Source: an uncultured Lachnospiraceae bacterium
Lineage (GTDB): Bacteria > Bacillota > Clostridia > Lachnospirales > Lachnospiraceae
Assembly (NCBI GenBank): GCA_910588565.1
Contig: CAJUPF010000045.1
Location: 1 to 28,033, forward strand
DNA length: 28,033 bases
Reading direction: 5' to 3'
In this document: positions 21,040 to 28,033 of the stretch, piece by piece
How the letters are laid out: every line of letters begins with the position of its first letter
Position numbering within the stretch: position 1 is the first letter of the stretch
Position numbers and translations under genes: made by a program
The notes under the pieces: model-generated
What the model was told of the DNA's origin: nothing
Databases searched by the model: none
The model's input: only the letters and a program-made list of their open reading frames with translations

Positions 21040-23234
21040 CAAGATGTATGGGATGTATGGCAGAAATTCCGGAACAGGAAGAAGCCTGCAGATTTTGCGG
21101 CTATGTGAAAAATACGGATGTAAAGGAAGCGTATTATCTTCTGCCAGGGCAAATCGTAGGTGAAAAGTATATGGTGGGCAAGGTGTTAGGCTATGGCGGA
21201 TTTGGCGTCACCTATATTGGATGGGATACCGTATTGAAGCGAAAGGTGGCGATCAAAGAATACCTGCCCAGCGATTTTGCAACCAGAAGCTATGGGACGA
21301 AAATGCTTACCGTATTTTCCGGCGAAGCGGCGACGCAGTTTCAGGCCGGGTTAAACAGTTTTATCTCTGAGGCGAAACGTCTGGCGAGGTTTAACCGCAT
21401 TCCTGAGATTGTGGATATTTACGACTGCTTTATGGAAAATGATACCGGCTATATTATTATGGAATTTTTGGACGGCATTACCGTAAAAGAGATGCTAAAA
21501 GAGACGCCGCGTATTCCGGCGGAACGAGCCTGCCAGATTGCAGTATCTGTGCTGAAGGGACTTTCCGAGGTTCATAAGGAGGGAATTATCCACAGGGACA
21601 TCGCGCCGGATAACATTTTTATTACGAAAAAAGGCGATATTAAGATTCTTGATTTTGGCGCGGCAAGATATGCGACGGCAGTGCAGTCGAGAAGCCTTTC
21701 TGTTATTTTAAAGCCTGGTTACGCGCCGGAGGAGCAGTACCGAAGCAGGGGCGAGCAGGGCGCATGGACAGACGTCTATGCTATGGGGGCTACCTTGTAC
21801 CGGATGATTACAGGTATCCGTCCGGAAGAATCGATTGAGCGTATGGTAGAAGATACGATAAAGACGCCGACGGAACTTGGGATTGAAATGGATTCCAATA
21901 TTGAAAACGCACTGATGAACAGCCTGAATGTAAAAAAAGAATTTCGTCTTCAGGACGCCGAGACGTTTTACAAGGCGATCGAATGCAAAGAAGAAATGAA
22001 ACGTGTGGTAGAAGTAAAGGAGAAAGAAGAAGAGCTGAAGCTGCCCCGTTGGATGTTTTTTGCAATGGCGGGCGCAGGGGCGCTGGTATGTCTTTGCATT
22101 GTGTTATTTGTGACCGGAGTCATTGATTTTCGCCGTCCGGTTATCGACAGCACAAAGGGGGTCGCAGCTTTAAGCGGGAATGAGCGCTATGTGCCAAATA
22201 TCTCCGGGATGAGTTACGACGAAGCGGAAAAGGTCTTACAAGAAAAGCATTTGAATGTCGTCATTAACGGCATGAATTACAGCGAGAGCATTGAGAAGAA
22301 TAAAATTTTAAGCCAGGAACCAAAAGATGGAGAGAAAGCGGCTTTGGAAGAAACCATATATGTCATTATGAGCGGCGGCAATCAGGAAGTGATGATGCCG
22401 GAACTCGCAGGGATGGAATATGAGGAGGCAGTAAAGCTGATTATGGCGCAGAATTTGTTGTTTGACGAGGAAGAGCTGACAGAGGAATACAGTGATTATG
22501 TGGAAAAAGGCAGAATTATTTCTCAGAGTATCGAGGCCGAAGAGCGGATTGGCGTACAGACCGAGATTTCACTTACCGTTTCGCTGGGAAGCCTTTCTAC
22601 AGAGACAGCGGTTTTAACGGCACCGGATTTGACAGGACTGACAAAAGAGGAAGCTCTCGAACGCCTGAAGCAGCTAAAGGAAGAAACCGGGTTTACCTAT
22701 TCTCTTGGAGATGTGAAACGGGAATACAGCGCGGAGGTGGAGAAAGGCAGGATTATCAGCCAGGGATTGGAGCCTGGAAGTGAAGTAAGGACGAGTGAAC
22801 CGATGACTCTGGTGATAAGTAAAGGGCCGGAAACGGTTCAGGTACCGGATGTAGTATATTCTTCCAGAGAAGACGCGGTTGCATCTTTAGAAAGCGCAGG
22901 ATTGGACGTAACAGTAAAAACAGAATACAGTTCCATGGTATCTTCCGGGCTTGTCATCAGCCAGAGTGTGGAGGCGGATACACAGGCGGAGAAAGGGAGC
23001 GCCATTACCATTGTAGTCAGTCTTGGCGTAAAACCTGCAGCGCAGCAGTCACAGCCCCAGGCGCCGCAGCAGTCACAGCCTCAGGCGCCGCAGCAGTCAG
23101 AACCGCCAGCATCACAGCCAGCCGGTCCGCCGGCAGGCGAACCGGCACAGCCTCAGGCGCCGGCAGTAGAACCAGGGGCTGGTAATGATGTAAAGGTAGT
23201 GGAAGACGATGGCGTGAAAGTGGTAGGAGAATAG
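21036..23234 (+). CDS. Membrane Ser/Thr kinase with four PASTA domains
   Basis: A 732-residue PrkC/StkP-like kinase with an added zinc ribbon (C4, C7, C18, C21). The kinase domain is about 45-320: GYGGFG loop (52-57), K74, HRD with D188 and DFG with D206, all intact. One TM helix lies at about 339-362. Four PASTA units follow (about 383-448, 449-522, 527-600, 603-668), each with the closing pattern of GRIISQ/LVISQ and a final SLG or SKG turn. PASTA units bind muropeptides and peptidoglycan, so the kinase should monitor the cell wall. A Gln/Pro-rich tail with a DNA-level tandem repeat, ending in an acidic stretch, is unusual for PrkC. It is the second gene, coupled to the first by ATGA. The true housekeeping PrkC is normally next to prpC and rsgA, so this is probably a paralogue. 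Confidence 0.95.
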   Translation: MTRCMGCMAEIPEQEEACRFCGYVKNTDVKEAYYLLPGQIVGEKYMVGKVLGYGGFGVTYIGWDTVLKRKVAIKEYLPSDFATRSYGTKMLTVFSGEAATQFQAGLNSFISEAKRLARFNRIPEIVDIYDCFMENDTGYIIMEFLDGITVKEMLKETPRIPAERACQIAVSVLKGLSEVHKEGIIHRDIAPDNIFITKKGDIKILDFGAARYATAVQSRSLSVILKPGYAPEEQYRSRGEQGAWTDVYAMGATLYRMITGIRPEESIERMVEDTIKTPTELGIEMDSNIENALMNSLNVKKEFRLQDAETFYKAIECKEEMKRVVEVKEKEEELKLPRWMFFAMAGAGALVCLCIVLFVTGVIDFRRPVIDSTKGVAALSGNERYVPNISGMSYDEAEKVLQEKHLNVVINGMNYSESIEKNKILSQEPKDGEKAALEETIYVIMSGGNQEVMMPELAGMEYEEAVKLIMAQNLLFDEEELTEEYSDYVEKGRIISQSIEAEERIGVQTEISLTVSLGSLSTETAVLTAPDLTGLTKEEALERLKQLKEETGFTYSLGDVKREYSAEVEKGRIISQGLEPGSEVRTSEPMTLVISKGPETVQVPDVVYSSREDAVASLESAGLDVTVKTEYSSMVSSGLVISQSVEADTQAEKGSAITIVVSLGVKPAAQQSQPQAPQQSQPQAPQQSEPPASQPAGPPAGEPAQPQAPAVEPGAGNDVKVVEDDGVKVVGE
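23041..23100 (+). repeat. 24-bp tandem repeat in the PASTA kinase tail
   Basis: Units at 23041-23064 and 23065-23088 differ at one base, and a third partial unit covers 23089-23100. Each codes for QQSQPQAP. The unit length is a multiple of three, so copy-number change would alter tail length without breaking the frame. Confidence 0.8.
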
Positions 23235-23250
23235 TAATAGGAGGTAGTGA

Positions 23251-23979
23251 ATGCTTACATATGAGATTTTATCAAAACCCGGAGAACGTGATCATAACGA
23301 AGACTGCACAAACGCTGCCAGGAATGGCAATATGTTTTGCTTTGTCCTTGCAGACGGACTTGGCGGGCATGGGGGAGGAGAAGATGCGTCGCAGCTGGTT
23401 GTGAATTATATTCTGCAGGATTTTGCAGAGTATGGAGAAGTATCGGAAGCATACTTGCGAAAATGTTTTGAAGAGGGACAGCGGATGTTACTGGAAGAAC
23501 AAATCCGGCAGAACCGGGAAAATGAAATGAAGACTACGCTGGTTGTCCTTCTGACAGACGGAAATACCCTGCAATGGGGACATATCGGAGATTCCAGGCT
23601 CTATTTTTTCAAAAACAGAAAATACAAGCTGCGGACATTGGATCACAGCGTGCCGCAGATGCTGGTAGCGGCAGGTGAAATCAAAGAAGAAGAGATCCGG
23701 GGCCATGCTGACAGGAACCGCCTGCTGCGCGTGATGGGAACAGAATGGGAGTCCCCGCGGTATAAGCTGTCAGAACCGATGGACTGCACGGCGGGAATGG
23801 AATTTCTGCTGTGTTCGGACGGATTCTGGGAGTGGATTGGGGAAAAGGCAATGCAGAGTACCCTGAAACATTCCAAATCCCCGGCCGAATGGATGGAAAA
23901 AATGGAACGGGAAGTACTGAAAAACGGGACGGGAAAAGGGATGGATAATTACTCGGCGGTTACGGTATTTCTGCACTGA
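23251..23979 (+). CDS. PP2C-type Ser/Thr protein phosphatase
   Basis: A 242-residue phosphatase, normal for stand-alone bacterial PP2C (PrpC/Stp). All metal-binding motifs are present: RDHNED (D18), ADGLGGHGGGE (D35, G36), GHIGDSRLY, DHSVPQ, CSDGFWE (D190) and DNYSA (D232). It should remove phosphate from Ser/Thr targets of the neighbouring kinases, resetting the system. It is cytoplasmic with no TM. AGGAGG lies before ATG 23251, and the gene is 16 bp after the PASTA kinase. The GGHGGGE loop is glycine-rich relative to the common GGHxxGE but keeps the key residues. Confidence 0.94.
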   Translation: MLTYEILSKPGERDHNEDCTNAARNGNMFCFVLADGLGGHGGGEDASQLVVNYILQDFAEYGEVSEAYLRKCFEEGQRMLLEEQIRQNRENEMKTTLVVLLTDGNTLQWGHIGDSRLYFFKNRKYKLRTLDHSVPQMLVAAGEIKEEEIRGHADRNRLLRVMGTEWESPRYKLSEPMDCTAGMEFLLCSDGFWEWIGEKAMQSTLKHSKSPAEWMEKMEREVLKNGTGKGMDNYSAVTVFLH

Positions 23980-24017
23980 CAGTAAGCTTATTTAAAATCA
24001 AAAGGAGGAGAGACAGT

Positions 24018-24764
24018 ATGTCAATTGTACAATGTAAAAACTCGCATTATTACGACGATGAACGGTACAGTGAGTGTCCGCATTGCGCAGAACAGAAGGC
24101 AAAAGGAACGATGGAGGAGGAATCGGCTACCGTGGCATTCGAGGCGCAGCAGGTGGAAAATTATGCGATTGAGTATATCCGGCAGAATGCGCAGAACCAG
24201 CAGGTCAATATCAATCCCGCAGTGGAACGGGAGGCGTCTTTTTTGCAGAATCCGAAACCGTACCAAACGCCGTATGGCAGTAATCAGGGAGCGGTTCCTG
24301 GGGCATACGCGCCGTATGGCGGCGGTACCGGCGCCGTGTCTGATGCATACGCATCGTATCGGGGCAGCGGAGCAGATCCTGACGAGGGCAAGACAATCAG
24401 TATTTATGAAAAACAGGGGATTTCACGCTGTATCGCCGGCTGGCTGGTCTGCACCAAAGGAGAGGAATATGGCAGGGATTTTCCTTTATATGCCGGATTT
24501 AACCGCATTGGCAGATCCAAAAGCAACGATATTGTATTGCGGGATCCCCAGGTATCGAGGGACGAACATTGTTCCGTGATTTACGAAGAAAAGAAAAATA
24601 TATTTTATATCCTTCCCTCCGCTGGAAATCTGGTCTATGTGGAAGATGAGCTGCTCGATCAGGCGCGGCAGCTCGAGAGCGGTAAAGTGATCGCTTTGGG
24701 AGATACACAGTTGGAGTTTGTGGCATTTTGCACAGGAGAGAAACGATGGGAGAAAAAAGTATGA
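24018..24764 (+). CDS. Soluble FHA-domain protein with N-terminal zinc knuckle
   Basis: A 248-residue protein. The N-terminus (C6, H10, C20, C23 in CKNSHYYDDERYSECPHC) looks like a short metal-binding knuckle. A Gln/Asn-rich then Gly/Ala/Tyr-rich linker (about 45-125) holds the loosely repeated GAVPGAYAPYGG and GAVSDAYASYRG. The C-terminal FHA domain (about 138-238) has FNRIGRSKSNDIVLRDPQVSRDEHC, with the phosphothreonine-contacting R166 and the S-x-x-H motif (SRDEH). FHA domains dock phosphothreonine peptides, so this is probably a substrate or adaptor of the kinases; a TIS threonine in the linker (GKTISIY) is a candidate phosphosite. GGAGGAG precedes ATG 24018. No TM is present. It overlaps the next gene. 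Confidence 0.9.
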   Translation: MSIVQCKNSHYYDDERYSECPHCAEQKAKGTMEEESATVAFEAQQVENYAIEYIRQNAQNQQVNINPAVEREASFLQNPKPYQTPYGSNQGAVPGAYAPYGGGTGAVSDAYASYRGSGADPDEGKTISIYEKQGISRCIAGWLVCTKGEEYGRDFPLYAGFNRIGRSKSNDIVLRDPQVSRDEHCSVIYEEKKNIFYILPSAGNLVYVEDELLDQARQLESGKVIALGDTQLEFVAFCTGEKRWEKKV

Positions 24765-26479
24765 AAAAACAGATTGCGTTTCTGCTGTCGTTGTTTCTGA
24801 TATGCGGCCATATGGCAGATGTTTTTGCATCCGGTATCGAAGAAAAATTAGAGGAGGTCAGTATAGAATGCGTGGCTGCCTGCATGCCGGATGTAAATAT
24901 CTACTGCTATCCGCAGCAGCCGGAGCTTCTGGATGATATCAGTATCACGTATGGCGGGGATGAATTGAAAAAAACACAGGTATTGCCCTATCTGCAGAGC
25001 GGCCAGGGCAGCGATTACTATATGCTGCTGGATGTATCGGCATCTGTCAGCCCGGAGTATTTTGCAGGGATGAAAGCCGGGATTCTGGATTTCTGGCAGA
25101 ATATGACGCCGCAGGATAAAATTTCGCTGATTACATTTGGGGACGATGTGGAACTGGTATTTCAGAATATGACTATGGCGGATGATATTTCGGAACAGGT
25201 AAACGGACTGGAAAATACGGATCAGACGACCCATTTGTTTGACGCTGTTCAGCGGACGGCAAAACTGGCGGATTCCAACGAGGAGGCCGGTATCCGGAAA
25301 ATTGCGGTTGTATTGACAGACGGGGAAGATTTTTCTGAAAATTCATCGACCAAAGACGAAGCGCTTGGCACATTAAATGAAAAACGGATTCCACTCTATG
25401 CGATGGGAGCAAAAGAGATATACGGCAGTGAGAATACATTTCTGGACAGCATGGGCGAATTTGTCCGGAGTACAGGCGGCCAGATGGCGATATTTGATGC
25501 GGAAACTGCCGTTCCAAAAATGCAGGAACTGCATCAGCATTTTCTGGAAGCGTTTGTCATTATGGCAAGGGCAAAGACAAATGTGGTGGAATACCAGAAA
25601 AAAGCGCTGAACCTCAGATGCTCCAATGAAGAGACGTATACCGTGGATTATACGGCCTCCTACTACAGCAAAGACGAACAGCCGCCGGTCGCTTCCCTTG
25701 AACGGGCGTCGGAATACGCGCTGCGGATAAAGTTCAGCGAACCTGTGCGTAAAGCGGATCAGACCGCTTCTTATGAAGTGGAATTTGAGGATTCCAAAAT
25801 TACGGACGGATATATGGTGCGGTATGACGAAGGCGACGATATTACAGCGACGGTTACGTTTGAGGAAAAACTGCGAAACGGCGAATATACCATCCGGTTT
25901 CATGGCATTACGGACGATTCTATGGAGACAAATGAACTGAAAAAATCCGTCAGCCTTACCATTACAAATGGTGTGGAACCGGGCATAGCGGATTTTATCA
26001 AAGAATATCAGGTATTTCTTGCGGGCCTTGCCGTGCTCATAGTATTGTTGGCAGCGCTCGGCATTGGGTGGCAGATGATTAAAAAAAGAAGCGGCGTCGT
26101 GATGGTAGAAGGAAAAGCCGTGCTTAAGTCCAATCTGGAAAAGAAGCATCGCGTGGAGGTGAAAAAAGTTGACGCACCCAAAAAACAGCTGCAGTTTTAT
26201 CTGGAAGAAGCCGACGGGAAACGCCAGATTAACGTCGAGGTGGGCAAAAGCATTATCGTTGGCCGTTCCCAAAAATGTGATCTTTCAATAAATGATGAAA
26301 AAATGTCCCGACAGCACTTTGCAATTACGAATCATATAAATGAAGGAGCATTTTACATTGAAGATCTGCATACGACAAATGGAACTTTGGTAAATGGAAC
26401 ACAGATTTCTTCTCCTGTCAGGTTAAACGCCGGGGATACGATCAAAGTAGGAGATGTTGCAATGACGGTGAGGTGGTAA
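24746..26479 (+). CDS. Extracellular VWA domain protein with cytoplasmic FHA domain
   Basis: A 577-residue protein with a signal sequence (KKQIAFLLSLFLICGHMADVFA). A VWA domain (about 85-275) has an intact MIDAS: DVSAS (D96, S98, S100), the TTHLFDA threonine and LTDGED (D192). A beta-rich, Ig-like region follows at about 300-405. One TM helix spans about 423-444, and a C-terminal FHA domain (about 495-577) has VGRSQKCDLSINDEKMSRQHF and TTNGTLVNG. The layout thus joins an outside metal-dependent adhesion domain to an inside phosphothreonine reader. I chose ATG 24746 for its AGGAGAG site five bases away; ATG 24761 also has a GGGAG site and would overlap the previous stop as ATGA. Both keep the signal. 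Confidence 0.9.
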   Translation: MGEKSMKKQIAFLLSLFLICGHMADVFASGIEEKLEEVSIECVAACMPDVNIYCYPQQPELLDDISITYGGDELKKTQVLPYLQSGQGSDYYMLLDVSASVSPEYFAGMKAGILDFWQNMTPQDKISLITFGDDVELVFQNMTMADDISEQVNGLENTDQTTHLFDAVQRTAKLADSNEEAGIRKIAVVLTDGEDFSENSSTKDEALGTLNEKRIPLYAMGAKEIYGSENTFLDSMGEFVRSTGGQMAIFDAETAVPKMQELHQHFLEAFVIMARAKTNVVEYQKKALNLRCSNEETYTVDYTASYYSKDEQPPVASLERASEYALRIKFSEPVRKADQTASYEVEFEDSKITDGYMVRYDEGDDITATVTFEEKLRNGEYTIRFHGITDDSMETNELKKSVSLTITNGVEPGIADFIKEYQVFLAGLAVLIVLLAALGIGWQMIKKRSGVVMVEGKAVLKSNLEKKHRVEVKKVDAPKKQLQFYLEEADGKRQINVEVGKSIIVGRSQKCDLSINDEKMSRQHFAITNHINEGAFYIEDLHTTNGTLVNGTQISSPVRLNAGDTIKVGDVAMTVRW

Positions 26480-26482
26480 TGG

Positions 26483-27853
26483 ATGAATGAAGAGCAAAGA
26501 TGCCCCAATTGTTTCAAAGGCAGTATTGCATCGGGAACGTGCCCGGTCTGCGGATATGGCAGACAGGAGGAAAAGCCGAACCCGCTGCGCCTGCCGGAGA
26601 TGTTTTTACTGGAAAACAGATATCTGATTGGACGGGTCTTAGGCTGCGGGGGATTTGGCATTACATACAAATCGTTTGATGTGCTCAATCAGTCTTGCTG
26701 CGCAATTAAGGAGTTTGTGCCGCGGGGGATTGTGACCAGGGAAGAGCATGAAATGGAGCTTCATGTAACCTCCAATTCCAATATTGAAGATTTTGAGCAT
26801 GGCAAAAAGCGGTTTATGGATGAGGCGGAAGTTCTGAAAAAACTGATGGATGTCCCGGAAGTGGTACAGATTACAGATTATTTTACACAGAACAATACGG
26901 CGTATTTTGTGATGGAATATCTCGAAGGGGCGACCTTAAAACAGCTGATGGCTACTTTCGGCGGCAAGATTCCGCTCAGTGAGGCGGAACCGATTTTTTA
27001 CCGTGCGGGAATGGCTTTGGATCAGGTGCATAAAAAAGCCGGGATATTTCACCGTGATATCAGCCCGGATAATATTATGGTCAACCAGAATGGCCGGGTA
27101 AAGCTGATAGATTTTGGCAATGCCAAATATATTATCGGCAAAAACAGCCAGACGCTGTCTGTGATTTTGAAACATGGCTATGCGCCGCCGGAGCAGTATT
27201 CAAGCACCAGCAGCCAGGGCAGTTATACAGATGTCTACGCGTTGGCGGCTACGTTTTATTATGCGGTATCGGGGGTTATGGTGGCCAGGGCGCCGGAACG
27301 CTTCACCGGAGAAGAGTATCATCCGTTGAATGAAGTGAATCCGGAAGTTGGCGCGGAAGTCTCACGGGCTGTCGATCAGGCGCTGATTTTAAACAAGAAG
27401 AACAGGACGCAGTCAGCGGCGGAGTTGGTAAGCGTATTTGGGCCGGATCAAAATACACAGGATCGGACCCAGGTGATCCGAGTCCGGCCCGCGCCGCCGC
27501 AGATATCGGAAGCGCCTGCAGCAGTCAGCCATATGGCGCCATATCTGAGAATCGCGGGGGGCAGCCAGGGAGTTTCCTGGAATATTCCGGAGAATACCAT
27601 GATAAAAATCGGGCGTTCCAGTGAGCGGGCAGATATTGTCCCAACCAAGAATATAACGGTCAGCAAAGAGCACTGCGAATTGTTCTGTGACGCGCTGGAA
27701 AAGAAATTTTATCTCGTCGATCGTTCTACAAACGGAACTTATATCGGAAATATGCGTTTAGAAAAGGATCGAACCTATATCCTTGGGAACAGCGGGCAGT
27801 TTTCCCTGGGAAACCATGCATGTGATTTGGAGGTGGGATGGAGAAATGGATAA
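26483..27853 (+). CDS. Soluble Ser/Thr kinase with zinc ribbon and C-terminal FHA domain
   Basis: A 456-residue protein. The zinc ribbon has C7, C10, C20 and C23. The Hanks kinase is about 47-310: GCGGFG loop (54-59), K76, HRDISPDN with D192, and DFG with D210, all intact. The activation segment LSVILKHGYAPPEQY is close to that of the PASTA kinase. A Pro-rich linker holds DRTQVIRV, whose threonine is a plausible phosphosite. An FHA domain follows (about 357-452, IGRSSERADIV, SKEHCEL, STNGTYIGN). No hydrophobic segment is present, so the enzyme is cytoplasmic. AGGTGG precedes ATG 26483. The gene starts three bases after the VWA-FHA stop and overlaps the next start by eight bases. Confidence 0.94.
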   Translation: MNEEQRCPNCFKGSIASGTCPVCGYGRQEEKPNPLRLPEMFLLENRYLIGRVLGCGGFGITYKSFDVLNQSCCAIKEFVPRGIVTREEHEMELHVTSNSNIEDFEHGKKRFMDEAEVLKKLMDVPEVVQITDYFTQNNTAYFVMEYLEGATLKQLMATFGGKIPLSEAEPIFYRAGMALDQVHKKAGIFHRDISPDNIMVNQNGRVKLIDFGNAKYIIGKNSQTLSVILKHGYAPPEQYSSTSSQGSYTDVYALAATFYYAVSGVMVARAPERFTGEEYHPLNEVNPEVGAEVSRAVDQALILNKKNRTQSAAELVSVFGPDQNTQDRTQVIRVRPAPPQISEAPAAVSHMAPYLRIAGGSQGVSWNIPENTMIKIGRSSERADIVPTKNITVSKEHCELFCDALEKKFYLVDRSTNGTYIGNMRLEKDRTYILGNSGQFSLGNHACDLEVGWRNG

Positions 27854-28033
27854 GATGGAACGGGATATTGTAACAGTGAAACTTTTCACAGAGAAGAAGA
27901 CGGGGATTACAATTGGAATGTCCAGCATTATTGGGACACGGAGCAGCCAGGAGGATACCATATTCGGCTCTGTGCGCGGAACGGAGGCGATTGCCGTTGT
28001 GGGGAGAGAGAGCGAATGTGCGCTGTGCTATGG
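27846..28033 (+). CDS. Start of a probable second PP2C-like protein (cut by window end)
   Basis: Sixty-two codons are visible, from ATG 27846 to the window edge, overlapping the kinase stop by eight bases. The stretch GITIGMSSIIGTRSSQEDTIFG has the shape of the first PP2C strands (G-x-R-x-x-x-E-D, like RDHNED in the phosphatase at 23251). The next segment (EAIAVVGRESECALCYG) departs from a plain PP2C, and the DGMGG motif is not reached. The call therefore rests on one motif and on the company of kinases. The gene shows that the operon continues to the right. Confidence 0.6.
   Translation, partial: MDKMERDIVTVKLFTEKKTGITIGMSSIIGTRSSQEDTIFGSVRGTEAIAVVGRESECALCY

Noticed and set aside
24025..24579. 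184-codon frame in another phase of the FHA gene
   Set aside because: Arg-rich out-of-frame translation of the FHA gene, with no ribosome site.
25373..26272. 299-codon frame antisense to the VWA-FHA gene
   Set aside because: No start signal, no recognisable domain and full overlap with a well-supported gene.

Overview
The window looks like a chromosomal segment from a low-to-moderate GC, spore-forming Firmicute, most likely a gut anaerobe of the Lachnospiraceae. The grounds are the DUF2953-GerW (YtfI-YtfJ) pair, strong AGGAGG ribosome binding sites, TTGACA/TATAAT-type promoters, a bacilli/clostridia-style XRE-cupin-potABCD operon, and remnants of BspA-like and 'CGKCYSD' surface-protein repeats. 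Species cannot be assigned from sequence reading alone.

Layout. 1-2511: a short rightward operon (Nudix hydrolase, unknown 108-aa protein, DUF2953 membrane protein, GerW), a strong terminator and a tiny membrane protein; rpmB (L28) is convergent. 2824-3933: about 1.1 kb without genes, dominated by long imperfect palindromes, then a good promoter for gltB-gltD (NADPH glutamate synthase), which run to 10038. 10059-14496: a leftward operon, read in the order XRE-cupin regulator, potA, potB, potC, potD (spermidine/putrescine ABC importer), with promoter and terminator visible. 14497-16502: an AT-rich accessory patch with a frameshifted surface-protein pseudogene and a UPF0175/DUF3368 (PIN) toxin-antitoxin-like pair. 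16631-17305: a secreted protein with two fibronectin type III domains.

17331-18798 is the most notable stretch. A leftward tyrosine recombinase gene is enclosed by an exact 19-bp inverted repeat. Just inside the right-hand repeat lies a perfect sigma-A promoter (TTGACA, 17 bp, TATAAT) pointing right, out of the element. This is the architecture of a self-contained invertible promoter (phase-variation switch), in the ON orientation for the genes that follow. The left repeat sits in a longer hairpin followed, in the leftward direction, by a T-rich tract. It therefore doubles as the recombinase terminator, and after inversion it would also stop the flipped promoter within about 45 nt.

19042-28033 (running off the end): a tightly packed operon of protein phosphorylation and phosphothreonine-recognition genes. 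It encodes a zinc-ribbon/kinase/TM/solute-binding-protein-like receptor kinase, a zinc-ribbon/kinase/TM/4xPASTA kinase, a PP2C phosphatase, a soluble FHA protein, an extracellular VWA protein with a cytoplasmic FHA domain, a soluble kinase-FHA protein, and the start of a probable second PP2C protein. My reading is a phase-variable Ser/Thr phospho-signalling module with three kinases that sense outside ligands (cell wall and possibly a small solute) and recruit FHA partners. The sequence elements are seen directly; the phase variation and the ligand idea are inference.
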